Shown here piece by piece: positions 40,101 to 49,610 of a DNA stretch of 64,000 nucleotides. Position 1 is the stretch's first letter, and every line of letters starts with the position of its first letter. The stretch comes from Sphingomonadales bacterium (GTDB lineage: Bacteria; Pseudomonadota; Alphaproteobacteria; Sphingomonadales; Sphingomonadaceae). The notes beneath the pieces were generated by a model. That model saw only the letters and a list, made by a program, of their open reading frames with translations, did not search any database and had not been told where the DNA came from. The translations under genes and the position numbers were made by a program. The stretch spans positions 1-64,000 of the forward strand of contig JAGWMZ010000006.1 of assembly GCA_028871475.1 (NCBI GenBank). Reading direction: 5' to 3'.

Positions 40101-41260
40101 GCGTCGAGGTCATCTCGCTGGGTTGCCGGATGAATCTGGCCGAGAGCGAGCAGATGCGCGCGCTTCTCGCCGGTGAACGCGACATGGTGGTGATCAACTC
40201 CTGCGCCGTCACCGCCGAGGCCATGCGTCAAACCCGTCAGGCCATCCGCCGCGCCCGCCGTGAAAGGCCGGATGCGAGGCTGATGGTCACCGGCTGCGCG
40301 GTGGAAATCGAGCGCGAGACGATCGGCGCGCTCGGCGTCGACGGCCTCATCGCCAATGCCGACAAGCTGGACGCGCGCGCATGGAATGTGCCTGCCGCCC
40401 CCACCGTCGCGCCCTTTGCTCAGCATACGCGCGCCTTTGTCGCCGTGCAGAACGGCTGCGATCACGCCTGCACCTTCTGCATCATCCCCACCGGGCGTGG
40501 CCCCAGCCGTTCACGCCCCATCGCCGATGTCGTGGCGGAAGTGCGTGCCCATGTTGACCATGGCATCGGCGAAGTGGTGCTCACCGCCGTCGACCTGACT
40601 GGATGGAGCGCTGGTGAGCAGCGATTGGGCGATCTGGTCGCTGCCATCCTGCGCGAGTGTAGCGCGCTACCCCGCCTGCGCCTCTCCTCGCTCGACGGAG
40701 TGGAAATTGACCCCCTGCTGCGCGAGATCATCGCCAGCGAAGCGCGGGTGATGCCCCACCTCCACCTCTCGCTGCAACATGGGGCGGATTTGATCCTGAA
40801 ACGCATGAAGCGTCGCCACAGCCGCGCCAATGCGCTCGAATTGATCAGCGACCTGACCGCCCGCCGCCCCGACATCGCCGTGGGAGCCGACCTCATCGCG
40901 GGCTTCCCCACGGAGAGTGACGCCGAACACGCCGAGAACCTCTCGATCATCGAGGCTCTGCGCATCGTCCATGGCCACATCTTCCCCTACAGCCCGCGCG
41001 CAGGCACACCCGCCGCGCGCATGCCGCAGGTGCCCCGCCCGGTGATCAGCGAGCGTGCTGCTGCCCTGCGCGCTGCTGTTGCCCATCAGCGCGGGCTATG
41101 GCTGCAGGACCAGATCGGCCGCCCCCAGCGCGTTCTGGCTGAGCGCGACGGCACCGGCCATGCCGAGAATTTCGCCCGTCTGGCTTTGCCTGAAGGCACG
41201 CCCGCCGGGCAGATCGTCACCATCATTCCCACACGCATTTCTGAAGGATTGCTCGCATGA
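40097..41260 (+). CDS. mtaB: tRNA t6A37 methylthiotransferase MtaB
   Basis: 387 residues from the ATG at 40097, overlapping dapF by four bases. Radical-SAM enzyme adding a methylthio group to t6A37 of ANN-decoding tRNAs. N-terminal UPF0004 domain with cluster-ligating Cys10, Cys36 and Cys67; radical-SAM motif CDHACTFC (Cys121, Cys125, Cys128). The C-terminus is short, with a reduced TRAM-like segment. The MiaB family is related, but LGCRMNLAESE and neighbours fit MtaB. Operon with dapF, ftsY and yciB. Confidence 0.9.
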   Translation: MSVEVISLGCRMNLAESEQMRALLAGERDMVVINSCAVTAEAMRQTRQAIRRARRERPDARLMVTGCAVEIERETIGALGVDGLIANADKLDARAWNVPAAPTVAPFAQHTRAFVAVQNGCDHACTFCIIPTGRGPSRSRPIADVVAEVRAHVDHGIGEVVLTAVDLTGWSAGEQRLGDLVAAILRECSALPRLRLSSLDGVEIDPLLREIIASEARVMPHLHLSLQHGADLILKRMKRRHSRANALELISDLTARRPDIAVGADLIAGFPTESDAEHAENLSIIEALRIVHGHIFPYSPRAGTPAARMPQVPRPVISERAAALRAAVAHQRGLWLQDQIGRPQRVLAERDGTGHAENFARLALPEGTPAGQIVTIIPTRISEGLLA

Positions 41261-42183
41261 GCGCCGAGAACTGGACCTCCCGCCTGATGGGCGGCCTTGC
41301 CAAGACCTCCCAGCGTCTGGCCGACAATCTGTCGGGCATCACCGGCAGCGGGCGCCTTTCCGAAGACCAGCTCGACGAGCTGGAAGACGCGCTGATTCTC
41401 TCTGACCTGGGCCCCCGCGCCGCCGCCCGCATTCGCGGCGCCATGGCCCAGCGCCGCTTTGAAGGCACGGCTGATGAAACCGCCATCCGCACCGCCGTGG
41501 CCGAGGAAATCGCCGCCATCCTGCGCCCTGTGGCCAAGCCGCTTGATGTCACCGCCTTCCCCCGTCCGCATGTGGTGCTGGTGATCGGCGTCAACGGCAG
41601 CGGCAAGACGACGACCATCGCCAAGCTCGCCCATCTCTTCCAGGAGGAGGATTATGCGGTAATGCTGGCGGCGGGCGACACATTTCGCGCGGCGGCCATC
41701 GGCCAGCTTGCCGTCTGGGCCGACCGTATCGGCGTGCCCATCGTAAAAGGCCCGGAAGGCGGCGACCCGGCCAGCGTGGTCTTCGACGCAGTGAAATCAG
41801 CCACCGAATGTGGCACCGATGCGCTGATCGTCGATACCGCCGGCCGGTTGCAGAACAAGCGCGAGCTGATGGAGGAACTGGCCAAGATCCGCCGCGTGCT
41901 GGGCCGCCTGAACCCGGCTGCGCCCCATGATGTGGTGCTGGTTCTCGATGCCACCAATGGCCAGAACGCCCTCGCCCAGATCGAGACCTTCAAGGAAGTG
42001 GCGGGCGTCACCGGCCTTGTCATGACCAAGCTGGATGGCACCGCGCGCGGCGGTGTTCTGGTGGCGGCGGCCGAACAATATGGTCTGCCCATCCACGCCA
42101 TCGGCGTTGGCGAAACCATCGACGATTTGCGCCCCTTCGACCCCGATCTGGTCGCCCGCGTCATCGCCGGAGTCGCCGCATGA
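41257..42183 (+). CDS. ftsY: Signal recognition particle receptor FtsY
   Basis: 308 residues, ATGA overlap with mtaB. GTPase that docks the SRP-ribosome complex at the membrane. Essentially the NG core: N-domain helices (1-100), P-loop GVNGSGKTT (111-119), AAGDTFRAAA, VDTAGRLQNK and TKLDGTARGG. The long acidic A domain of E. coli FtsY is missing, as is common in alphaproteobacteria. Followed by yciB with an overlapping start. Confidence 0.96.
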   Translation: MSAENWTSRLMGGLAKTSQRLADNLSGITGSGRLSEDQLDELEDALILSDLGPRAAARIRGAMAQRRFEGTADETAIRTAVAEEIAAILRPVAKPLDVTAFPRPHVVLVIGVNGSGKTTTIAKLAHLFQEEDYAVMLAAGDTFRAAAIGQLAVWADRIGVPIVKGPEGGDPASVVFDAVKSATECGTDALIVDTAGRLQNKRELMEELAKIRRVLGRLNPAAPHDVVLVLDATNGQNALAQIETFKEVAGVTGLVMTKLDGTARGGVLVAAAEQYGLPIHAIGVGETIDDLRPFDPDLVARVIAGVAA

Positions 42184-42845
42184 CGGACAAGACGGATAGG
42201 GCGACGGACAAGACCACCGCCAAGCGCAACCCCGCATGGCTGCCCATGGCTATCGACTATGGCCCGGTGCTGGTCTTTTTCCTCGCCTATCGCCTGTCGC
42301 GCCCGGCCAGCGGCGGCATTGCCGACATCATGGCCGTCACGCAAAGCACCATGGCTTTCATGGGTGCCACACTGATCGCTCTCATCGTCTCGAAATGGCG
42401 GCTGGGTCGCATCGCGCCGATGCTCTGGCTCTCCAGCGTGCTGGTCTGCGGCTTTGGCGCGCTCACCATCTTCTTCCATGATGCCACATGGGTGCAGATC
42501 AAACCCACCGTGATCTACCTGCTATGCGGCGGCGCCCTGCTGATCGGCAACTGGCGCCGCAAGCCGCTGCTCAAGATCCTGCTGGGCGATGCTTTCACCG
42601 GGCTGGACGAGATCGGCTGGGTCATCCTCTCACGCAATTGGGGCTGGTTCTTCCTGTTCCTCGCCGCGCTGAACGAAGGGCTGCGGCACATCTACAACCA
42701 GGCGAACCACAATTTCGACACATGGATCGCGATGAAGCTCTATGTGTTCATGCCTTTGTCGTTCCTTTTCACCTTTGCCCATATGCCGATGTTGTTGAAG
42801 CATGGGTTGGGGCAGGAGAAGGATGAGGGTGACGAAGGGAAGTAA
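42180..42845 (+). CDS. yciB: Inner membrane-spanning protein YciB (IspZ)
   Basis: 221 residues, ATGA overlap with ftsY. Five to six membrane helices with the family motifs IDYGPVLVFFLAY, KPTVIYLLCGG and LNEGLRHIYNQA-NFDTWIAMK. YciB/IspZ is linked to septation and cell-envelope synthesis; the molecular role is unknown. An N-terminal extension of about 20 polar residues precedes the first helix. Last gene of the operon; the MITE-like element starts five bases after the stop codon. Confidence 0.92.
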   Translation: MTDKTDRATDKTTAKRNPAWLPMAIDYGPVLVFFLAYRLSRPASGGIADIMAVTQSTMAFMGATLIALIVSKWRLGRIAPMLWLSSVLVCGFGALTIFFHDATWVQIKPTVIYLLCGGALLIGNWRRKPLLKILLGDAFTGLDEIGWVILSRNWGWFFLFLAALNEGLRHIYNQANHNFDTWIAMKLYVFMPLSFLFTFAHMPMLLKHGLGQEKDEGDEGK

Positions 42846-42850
42846 GGCAA

Positions 42851-43055
42851 TGCGAGGGCCATCGCCCTCGCGCTCCCTTGAGGTGTCGGCGTAGCGCAAA
42901 AGGTTCGGCCACAGGGCTGACGACGCCACGCCGCAGGCAAGATTCACCAGCGATACGCCTCATTTGGGTGCCTGCGGCGCGGCGATGCTGGCGCTGCGAT
43001 CGGGCGCCACTGCCCTCTCCGAAATAAAGGGAGCGCGAGGGCGATGGCCCTCGCA
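42851..43055. repeat. Nested palindromic element (MITE/REP-pair-like)
   Basis: 205-base non-coding element with perfect 29-bp terminal inverted repeats (42851-42879 and 43027-43055). Each arm is itself a hairpin, GCGAGGGC-CATC-GCCCTCGC, and a second perfect inverted repeat CGCCGCAGGCA/TGCCTGCGGCG (42929-42939/42969-42979) lies inside. The outer symmetry extends imperfectly into GAAGGGAA on the left and TTCCCTTC on the right. No target-site duplication is evident. Such structure fits a paired REP (BIME) or a small non-autonomous transposable element; no REP-transposase gene is in the window. Confidence 0.7.
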
Positions 43056-43082
43056 CTTTCCCTTCCCCTTCTTGACCATAGA

Positions 43083-43114
43083 AAAACCGCCCCGAGGTCA
43101 CCCTCGGAGCGGCT
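43083..43114 (-). terminator. Terminator of sodB
   Basis: On the minus strand CCGCTCCGAGG, loop GTGA, CCTCGGGGCGG followed by TTTTTC; one mismatch in an 11-bp stem, 32 bases after the sodB stop. Confidence 0.8.
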
Positions 43115-43145
43115 TCATTCAAACCGATGATCTCAGGCTGAAAGA

Positions 43146-43763
43146 TCAGCCCTGATCAGCGCGCGAGGCGCCCTGGCCGTCGAGATTGGCTTCAACGAAA
43201 TCCCAGTTGATGTGGTCAAGCAGCGCGTCGAGGTAGTTGGGGCGCGCGTTGCGATAATCGACGTAATAGGCGTGTTCCCAGACGTCGAGTGTGAAGAGCG
43301 GCGCGACGCCTTCATAGGCCACGGGCGTGTCGGCGTCGTGGTAGGAGGTCACCTTCAGCTTGCCGTTTTCCAGCACCAGCCAGCCCCAGCCGCTGGCGAA
43401 GTGGCCGGCGCTTTCAGACTTGATAGCGGCCTTGAAAGCGTCCAGCCCGCCCAGATCCTCGTTGATCTTGGCCAGCAGCGCGGCCGAGGGCTGGGTCTTT
43501 TCCGGGCTCAGGCCCAGCCAGTAGAAGCTGTGGTTCCAGATCTGGGCGCTGGCGTTGAACAGCTTCTTGTTGCCGGCAGCCTTGGCAGCAGCGATCACGG
43601 TCAGCAGGCTGGCGTTTTCCAGATCAGTGCCCTTGGTCTGGTCATTGGCCTGGGTGATGTAGGCCTGATGGTGCTTGCCATAGTGATAGTCGAAGGTTTC
43701 GACCGAGAGAACGGCACCAAAGGCGTCCTTGGCGTAGGGCAGTTCGGGAAGAGCGAAAGCCAT
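43146..43763 (-). CDS. sodB: Superoxide dismutase [Fe]
   Basis: 205 residues from the ATG at 43763 (GGAG upstream). Converts superoxide to oxygen and peroxide in the cytoplasm. Metal ligands His27 (DYHYGKHH), His78 (WNHSFYW), Asp160 and His164 (LDVWEHAYY) are present. AQIWNHSFYW and ESAGHFASGWGWLV favour the iron form, although Fe/Mn choice cannot be proved by sequence. Monocistronic with its own terminator. Confidence 0.96.
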   Translation of the reverse strand: MAFALPELPYAKDAFGAVLSVETFDYHYGKHHQAYITQANDQTKGTDLENASLLTVIAAAKAAGNKKLFNASAQIWNHSFYWLGLSPEKTQPSAALLAKINEDLGGLDAFKAAIKSESAGHFASGWGWLVLENGKLKVTSYHDADTPVAYEGVAPLFTLDVWEHAYYVDYRNARPNYLDALLDHINWDFVEANLDGQGASRADQG

Positions 43764-43931
43764 GTGCAAACTCCACTTGTTCTAGGGGATTTTCGGGGTT
43801 TCGAAAGGCGTCTGGGGCAAGCCTAAGCCAAAGCAGGGCAAGGCGCCCCAAAGATTTGCTTGGTCATGGCAAAGTCGAAACGGGGGATCAAGGGAAAGGG
43901 GCCTGTTGAGAACCCTTCTCACCCTTCCTTC

Positions 43932-45875
43932 TTAAATCTCGACCTGGCTACCCAGTTCCACCACGCGGTTGACGGGCAAGCGGAAGAATTCCATCGCCGT
44001 AGCCGCGTTGCGCAGCATCCAAGCAAACAGCTTTTCGCGCCAGATCGCCATGCCGGGCTTGGCCGAAGCAATCAGCGTCTGACGGCTGAGGAAGAAGCTG
44101 GTCTTCATCATGTCGAAGGGTTCGCCGCACATGGTGACGGGGCGCAGCGCCTCGGGCACGTTGGTTTCCTCAAGGAAGCCGAAGCGCAGGACGACCTTGT
44201 AGAACCCCTGGCCGATGTCGCTCACGCTCACCCGGCGGCTGAGCGGCACATAGGGCATTTCCTCGATCAGCACGGTCAGCACCACGACGCGTTCGTGCAG
44301 CACCTTGTTGTGCTTGATGTTGTGGAGCAGCGCGGAAGGCACGCCATTCTTCGCCGTCGACATGAAGACCGCCGTGCCCGCCACGCGGGTCGCGCTGGAA
44401 TGGGCGGAACGGGCGAACACCTCGATCGGCAGCGAATCCTCGGCCATGTTCTGGCGCATCAGCATCCGGCCCTTCGACCAGGTGGTGAGCAGGATGAAGA
44501 TGATCATGCCGACAACCACCGGGAACCATGCTCCTTCGAAGAACTTCGCCGAGCCCGCCGCCAGATAGGCCAGATCGATTGCCGCCATGGCGATGAAACC
44601 GAAACCGGCGATCCAGGGCTTCACCTTCCAGATCCTGAAGACGACGACCGCCGCCATGCCGGTGGTGATGCCCATCGTGCCCACCACGGCCAGACCATAG
44701 GCCGGCAGCATGGCCGCGCTGCTTTCAAAGGTGAGCACCAATGCCGCCACCATGCAGGCAAGGAACCAGTTGATCGCGGGGATGTAGATCTGCCCGGCCA
44801 TGGCCGAGGAGGTATGCTTGATCTGGAAACGCGGCAGATAGCCAAGCTGGATGGCCTGATGCGTCACCGAATAGGCGCCCGAGATGACCGCCTGGCTGGC
44901 GATGACCGTGGCGGCCGTGGCCAGAATCACCAGCGGCAGTTGCAGGCTCTCATGCACCATGTTGAAGAAGGGATTGCTGGCCGAGCTGGGGTCGGTGATC
45001 AGCAGTGCGGCCTGTCCCATGTAGTTGAGCACAAGGCAGGGGAAGACCAGCACCCATGCCCAGGTGATCGCCTTGCGCCCGAAATGGCCCATGTCGGCAT
45101 AAAGCGCTTCGACGCCAGTGATCGAATAGACGACCGCCGCCAGCGATTCGAAGGACAGATAGGGGTGCGCCTTGAAGAAATACCAGATGTAGGTGGGGTT
45201 CAGCGGCTCCCACAGCACTTGTGGATGCTTGCTGATGTTGGCCAGCCCCATCGCAGCGATGGCGATGAAATAAATGCCCATCACCGGGCCGAACAGGCGG
45301 CCCACGCGGTCGGTCCCATGGCTCTGGATGACGAAAAGCCCCACCAGAATGGCAAGGGCAATCGGCACGATGAAGGGATGAAAGGCGTGGCTCACAACAT
45401 CGAGCCCTTCCACCGCCGAGATCACCGAAATCGCCGGGGTCAGCATCGAGTCGGCGTAGAACAGCGCCGTGGCCAGCAACCCGCCCGCCACCAGCAGCTT
45501 GGTCCCGCGCATGGCCGGCAGCTTGCGACCGATCAGCGCCAGCAGGGCCAGCGAACCGCCCTCGCCATTGTTGTCCAGCCGCATCACGAGGCAGACATAT
45601 TTGACCGTCACCACCGCCACCATCGTCCAGAAGATGAGGCTGATGACGCCATAGATGTTGAGCAGATCAATCGGCAGCGGATGCTCGCCGGTCATGATCG
45701 CCTGAATGGCGTAAAGCGGGCTGGTGCCGATATCGCCAAACACCACGCCCAGCGCGCCCAGGGCCAGCTTGGGCATCGCATCATGGATGTGATGGGCATG
45801 TTCGTTGGAAACTTCACCTTCTGCGACGGAAATCGTGCAGGGATCAGACTGTGGCGACGAGGCCGATACATTCAT
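43932..45875 (-). CDS. kup: Kup-type potassium transporter
   Basis: 647 residues from the ATG at 45875; an upstream GTG at 45914 is possible. Proton-coupled K+ uptake system of the inner membrane. Twelve membrane helices, starting with the family signature ALGALGVVFGDIGTSPLYA, then YADSMLTPAISVISAVEG and VYSITGVEALYADMGHFG, and a cytoplasmic C-terminal domain of about 180 residues. A short palindrome TGAGAA-CCC-TTCTCA lies just past the stop but has no T-run. Confidence 0.95.
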   Translation of the reverse strand: MNVSASSPQSDPCTISVAEGEVSNEHAHHIHDAMPKLALGALGVVFGDIGTSPLYAIQAIMTGEHPLPIDLLNIYGVISLIFWTMVAVVTVKYVCLVMRLDNNGEGGSLALLALIGRKLPAMRGTKLLVAGGLLATALFYADSMLTPAISVISAVEGLDVVSHAFHPFIVPIALAILVGLFVIQSHGTDRVGRLFGPVMGIYFIAIAAMGLANISKHPQVLWEPLNPTYIWYFFKAHPYLSFESLAAVVYSITGVEALYADMGHFGRKAITWAWVLVFPCLVLNYMGQAALLITDPSSASNPFFNMVHESLQLPLVILATAATVIASQAVISGAYSVTHQAIQLGYLPRFQIKHTSSAMAGQIYIPAINWFLACMVAALVLTFESSAAMLPAYGLAVVGTMGITTGMAAVVVFRIWKVKPWIAGFGFIAMAAIDLAYLAAGSAKFFEGAWFPVVVGMIIFILLTTWSKGRMLMRQNMAEDSLPIEVFARSAHSSATRVAGTAVFMSTAKNGVPSALLHNIKHNKVLHERVVVLTVLIEEMPYVPLSRRVSVSDIGQGFYKVVLRFGFLEETNVPEALRPVTMCGEPFDMMKTSFFLSRQTLIASAKPGMAIWREKLFAWMLRNAATAMEFFRLPVNRVVELGSQVEI

Positions 45876-45971
45876 GACGGCCCAACCCCCTGGTGGCCTT
45901 GATGGAGTCGCCACGACAGCGCAGCGGCCCGCCGATTAGCAGCGCGGCGCGACGGGGGCAACAAGGACAAT

Positions 45972-46673
45972 TCAGCGCGCCGGAGCAGCGGATGGGGCGG
46001 CCGGCGCCGGCGCTGTGGCCGCCGGGTCCGCCCCGCCGGCCTGGGCCGCGCGCACCATGGCCATGATCTTGTCGAGCCGGTTGATCCGCGTTTCCAGATC
46101 CTTGCGCCAGGGCGCATCGGCAGGGCTGCGGGCGAGCAGACCAGCCCAGATCGCCCGCGCATCATCGAACTGGCCCGACCCCGCCAGCGCGAGCCCGAGG
46201 AACATCGGCGGCCCCGGCGCAGCCGGATCAGCCGCCGCCGCCTTGCGGAACGCATAGAGCGACGCGGGCGAGAGCGAGCCTTCGGCATGGCCGACCAGCG
46301 CGCTGGCCATGGCGAGCCAGGCCGCGCTGTTTTTCGGGTCCTTTTCCACAGCCGGGCGCAGCAGTTCTGCCGCGCCAGCATAATCGCCATGGCGCATCAG
46401 CGCATCGGCCACCATCTCCCAATTGCTGGGCTGCACCGTAGCGCCCACCACCTTGCGCCGTTCATCGACCAGCGTGGTGGCAAAAATGTTGGGTTTGTCC
46501 GCCGCGCTATGCGGTTGGCCGGCCAGACCCGGATGCCCCTGCAGCGCATAGCCCGCCATCCCCAGCACCAGCGCCGAGGCAATCGCCTCCCAGCCACTGC
46601 GGGGCGTGCGAAAGCCGAACAACAGAACCACCAGCACGATCAGCGCCAGCGCGACAATCAGCAGCCAGGTCAT
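45972..46673 (-). CDS. ccmI: Cytochrome c maturation CcmI/CycH-like TPR protein (short form)
   Basis: 233 residues from the ATG at 46673, overlapping ccmH (ATGA). Two N-terminal membrane helices (1-20 and about 30-45), then TPR-like repeats (WEMVADALMRHGDYAGAAELL, AAWLAMASALVG) and an Ala/Pro-rich tail. CcmI delivers apocytochrome c to the haem lyase; typical alphaproteobacterial forms are longer, so this one has a reduced periplasmic domain. Last gene of the ccm operon. Assigned mainly on position plus TPRs. Confidence 0.75.
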   Translation of the reverse strand: MTWLLIVALALIVLVVLLFGFRTPRSGWEAIASALVLGMAGYALQGHPGLAGQPHSAADKPNIFATTLVDERRKVVGATVQPSNWEMVADALMRHGDYAGAAELLRPAVEKDPKNSAAWLAMASALVGHAEGSLSPASLYAFRKAAAADPAAPGPPMFLGLALAGSGQFDDARAIWAGLLARSPADAPWRKDLETRINRLDKIMAMVRAAQAGGADPAATAPAPAAPSAAPAR

Positions 46674-47086
46674 GCGTTCTTCCTCTTGGCCAGACGGCGG
46701 CGCATCACCGCCGCGGCCACCACGATCAACCCACCGGGCACGGCAAACAGCGGCCATGTCGAGGCGGTCACACGCGGGGCATAGCTCACATAATCACCAT
46801 AGCGCTGGATCAGCCATTGGCGAATCGCCTCGGGATCTTCCCCCGCATTGATACGCAGCCGCACCTGATTGCGCATGTCTCCGGCAATCGGCGCATCCGA
46901 ATCGGCAATCGACTGGCTCTGGCAGACGAGGCAGCGCAATGTCTCCATCAGCTTCTGCGCCTTGGCCTCCTTCACCGGATCGTCAAGCTGGCGATAGGCG
47001 TAGGGCGCCGGCGGCATCGTGTCATCAGCCAGCGCCACAACCGGCGCCGCGACAAGAGCCAAGGCACAAACAGCGGCGCGAATCAC
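46670..47086 (-). CDS. ccmH: Cytochrome c maturation protein CcmH (CycL)
   Basis: 138 residues. Signal peptide, then the thiol-redox motif LRCLVCQ (Cys52, Cys55) followed by SQSIADSDA, the CcmH signature that reduces apocytochrome CxxCH cysteines, and one C-terminal membrane helix (WPLFAVPGGLIVVAAAV). Start overlaps the end of ccmG by four bases. Confidence 0.95.
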   Translation of the reverse strand: MIRAAVCALALVAAPVVALADDTMPPAPYAYRQLDDPVKEAKAQKLMETLRCLVCQSQSIADSDAPIAGDMRNQVRLRINAGEDPEAIRQWLIQRYGDYVSYAPRVTASTWPLFAVPGGLIVVAAAVMRRRLAKRKNA

Positions 47087-47640
47087 GATTCGGCATCCTT
47101 GAGCTTCTGCATCATCATCGGGATCTCTTCGTAACGGATGTCGCCGATATGCTGATAACGGATGATGCCCTTGCCATCGATCACGAAGGTTTCCGGCACG
47201 CCCGAGGAGCCGATGGCCAGCTGCACCGCCGACACGTCATCGGCGCCGATCTTCTGATAGGGATTGCCGTTTTTGGCGAGGAAAGCGTTGAGATCAGCCT
47301 TGTGATCGCGAATCGCGATACCGTCGATGATGGCGCCCTGCCGCTGCAACTGCGCCAGCACCGGGGCCTCCACGCCGCAGGGCACGCACCAGCTGGCAAA
47401 GATGTTGAGGAGATGCGGCTTGCCCTGCCGGAAATCGCTGGTGCTCAGCCCGTCGCGCCCGTCAGAGGCGGCGCGCAGGGAAAAGGCGGGCAAGGGTTTG
47501 CCGATCATCTGGCTGTCGATGTCGGTATCCCTGGGATGCATCAGCCCCGCAGCCACCAGCACCACAAACCCCAGAAACAGCGCCAGCGGCAGCCACAGTG
47601 TCCAACGCGGCGCCTTGGCGGGATTGACCTCATTGCTCAT
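47083..47640 (-). CDS. ccmG: Thiol:disulfide interchange protein CcmG (DsbE)
   Basis: 185 residues from the ATG at 47640, overlapping ccmF. One membrane anchor (about 13-33) and a periplasmic thioredoxin fold with active site WCVPC (Cys85, Cys88) and the cis-proline segment SSGVPETFVID. Keeps CcmH and apocytochrome cysteines reduced for haem attachment. Confidence 0.95.
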   Translation of the reverse strand: MSNEVNPAKAPRWTLWLPLALFLGFVVLVAAGLMHPRDTDIDSQMIGKPLPAFSLRAASDGRDGLSTSDFRQGKPHLLNIFASWCVPCGVEAPVLAQLQRQGAIIDGIAIRDHKADLNAFLAKNGNPYQKIGADDVSAVQLAIGSSGVPETFVIDGKGIIRYQHIGDIRYEEIPMMMQKLKDAES

Positions 47641-49595
47641 GCCTTGCGCTCCCGTGACCGTGTGCGGACACTGCGGCGCTTGAGATCCTGCCGCACCCGG
47701 CTCACCATCGCCAACAAGCCGCCCAGCGCCACCAGAATGCCCCCCAGCCAGATCATCGGCACAAAGGGTTTCCACCACAGGCGCAACTGCCAGCGCCCGG
47801 TCGGCGTTGCCGCGCTGCTCGCATCATGCGTTTCCTCGCCCAACACAGTGTAGAGCTGGCCATTCCACACCGTGTGCAGCGCGGAGACCGAAGTCGTCTG
47901 CGGCGGCGCCCAGAAGGTGCGCGACTGGGGATGGAGATGCACCGGCGCGCCGCCGGCGTAACTGGCCGAGAGATCAGCCTCCAGAGCGGTCCAGTTGGGG
48001 CCGGCCACCGGCTCGATGCTGGCCAGCGTGATGCGCCAAGGCCCAAGCTGGGTCGATTGGCCGACCGATGCAGCCAGCAGGCGCTGCTGGGTAAAGGCGG
48101 CGTCCGCTCCCATGCCGAACAGGGCAACGGCAATGCCGACATGCGCCACCACCATGCCCCACAGCGAGAGCGGCGCGCGGGCCAGATGGCGCCCGCGCAG
48201 CGGCAACAGGCTGGCCACGCCAAGGCCGGGCGCCAGCGACAGCGCCAGCAGCGCCATCGGGCTGCGCACCCCGCCCAGCGCAAAACCGACCGCCGCGACG
48301 ATGGTAACACCCAGCGGCATGGCCAGCACCGCGCGCACCCGCGCGAATCGGTCATGCCGCCAACGCAGCATCGGGCCAATGGCCAGCACCACCAGCATCG
48401 GCACGGCAAACACCGCGCTCATCGGCGTGAAATAGGGCGGGCCGACCGAGACTTTCACCCCCATCGCCTCGGTCACCAGCGGATAGAGCGTGCCGAGCAG
48501 GACAATGCCCAGAATGCAGGAGAGCATGACATTGTTGAAGACAAGACTCGCCTCGCGACTCGTCACCTCGAAACGCTCGCCTTCCGTCACCGTTCCGGCG
48601 CGCAGGGCAAAGAGCACCAGCGCCGCACCGATGTTGATGGCCAGCAGCGCCAGAATGAACCCGCCCCGCCGCGGATCGACCGCAAAGGCATGCACGCTGG
48701 TGAGAATGCCCGACCGCACCAGAAAGGTGCCGATCATCGACATGGAAAAAGCCACCACGCCCAGCATCACTGTCCAGGCGCGCAGCGCATTGCGCGCGGC
48801 CAGCACGCTGACCGAATGGAGCAGCGCGGTCGCCGCCAGCCACGGCATCAGCGAGGCGTTCTCGACCGGATCCCAGAACCACCAGCCGCCCCAGCCCAGC
48901 ATGTAATAGGCCCAATAGCTGCCCGCCGTGATGCCAAGCGTCAGGAAAATCCACGCGCCAAGCACCCATGGCCGCATGGCGCGGGCAAAGGCCGGGCCAA
49001 CCTCACGCGTGACCAGCGCGCCGATCGCAAAGCTGAAGGCGATCGAAAGGCCGACATAGCCGAGGTAAAGCGTGGGCGGATGGAAGGCGAGGCCCGGGTC
49101 CTGCAGCAGTGGGTTGAGACCATTGCCCTCCTGCGGCGCGGGAGAGAGCCGCTGAAACGGGTTCGAGGCGAAGAGCAGGAAGGCATAAAAGCCAAGGCTG
49201 ACGAAGGCCTGCCCGGCCAGCGTCGCCATCATCGTGCGCTCGGGCAGGCGGCGTTCGACGGCGGCCACGATGCCACCGGCCAGCCCCATCACCGTCACCC
49301 AGAGCAGCATCGAGCCTTCATGGTTCCCCCATGTGCCCGCGATCTTGTAGATCAGGGGCTTGGCCGAATGGCTGTTGTCCGCCACCAGCTTCACCGACAG
49401 GTCCGTCTCGACAAAGAGCATGATCAGGCTGGCAAAGGCCAGCGCCACCAGCACGCCCTGCACAATCGCCACCGGCCGCACGATCGCGCCCAGTCCGTCG
49501 CCATCCTTCGTCAGCGAGAAGGACCCGGCGATCAGTTGCAGCCCGGCAAGGCTGGCGGCCATCCACAGAATGGCCAGGCCCAATTCAGCGAGCAA
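47637..49595 (-). CDS. ccmF: Haem lyase component CcmF
   Basis: 652 residues, TTG start with GGGAGAG upstream. Large inner-membrane subunit of the haem lyase. About 13-15 helices, with the tryptophan-rich haem-handling motif GWGGWWFWDPVENASLMPW and the preceding WAYYMLGW. The frame stays open upstream, but TTG at 49595 fits the family start LAELGLAILWMA. Overlaps ccmG (ATGA). Confidence 0.95.
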   Translation of the reverse strand: MLAELGLAILWMAASLAGLQLIAGSFSLTKDGDGLGAIVRPVAIVQGVLVALAFASLIMLFVETDLSVKLVADNSHSAKPLIYKIAGTWGNHEGSMLLWVTVMGLAGGIVAAVERRLPERTMMATLAGQAFVSLGFYAFLLFASNPFQRLSPAPQEGNGLNPLLQDPGLAFHPPTLYLGYVGLSIAFSFAIGALVTREVGPAFARAMRPWVLGAWIFLTLGITAGSYWAYYMLGWGGWWFWDPVENASLMPWLAATALLHSVSVLAARNALRAWTVMLGVVAFSMSMIGTFLVRSGILTSVHAFAVDPRRGGFILALLAINIGAALVLFALRAGTVTEGERFEVTSREASLVFNNVMLSCILGIVLLGTLYPLVTEAMGVKVSVGPPYFTPMSAVFAVPMLVVLAIGPMLRWRHDRFARVRAVLAMPLGVTIVAAVGFALGGVRSPMALLALSLAPGLGVASLLPLRGRHLARAPLSLWGMVVAHVGIAVALFGMGADAAFTQQRLLAASVGQSTQLGPWRITLASIEPVAGPNWTALEADLSASYAGGAPVHLHPQSRTFWAPPQTTSVSALHTVWNGQLYTVLGEETHDASSAATPTGRWQLRLWWKPFVPMIWLGGILVALGGLLAMVSRVRQDLKRRSVRTRSRERKA

Positions 49596-49610
49596 AACGC
49601 TCTCCCATCA

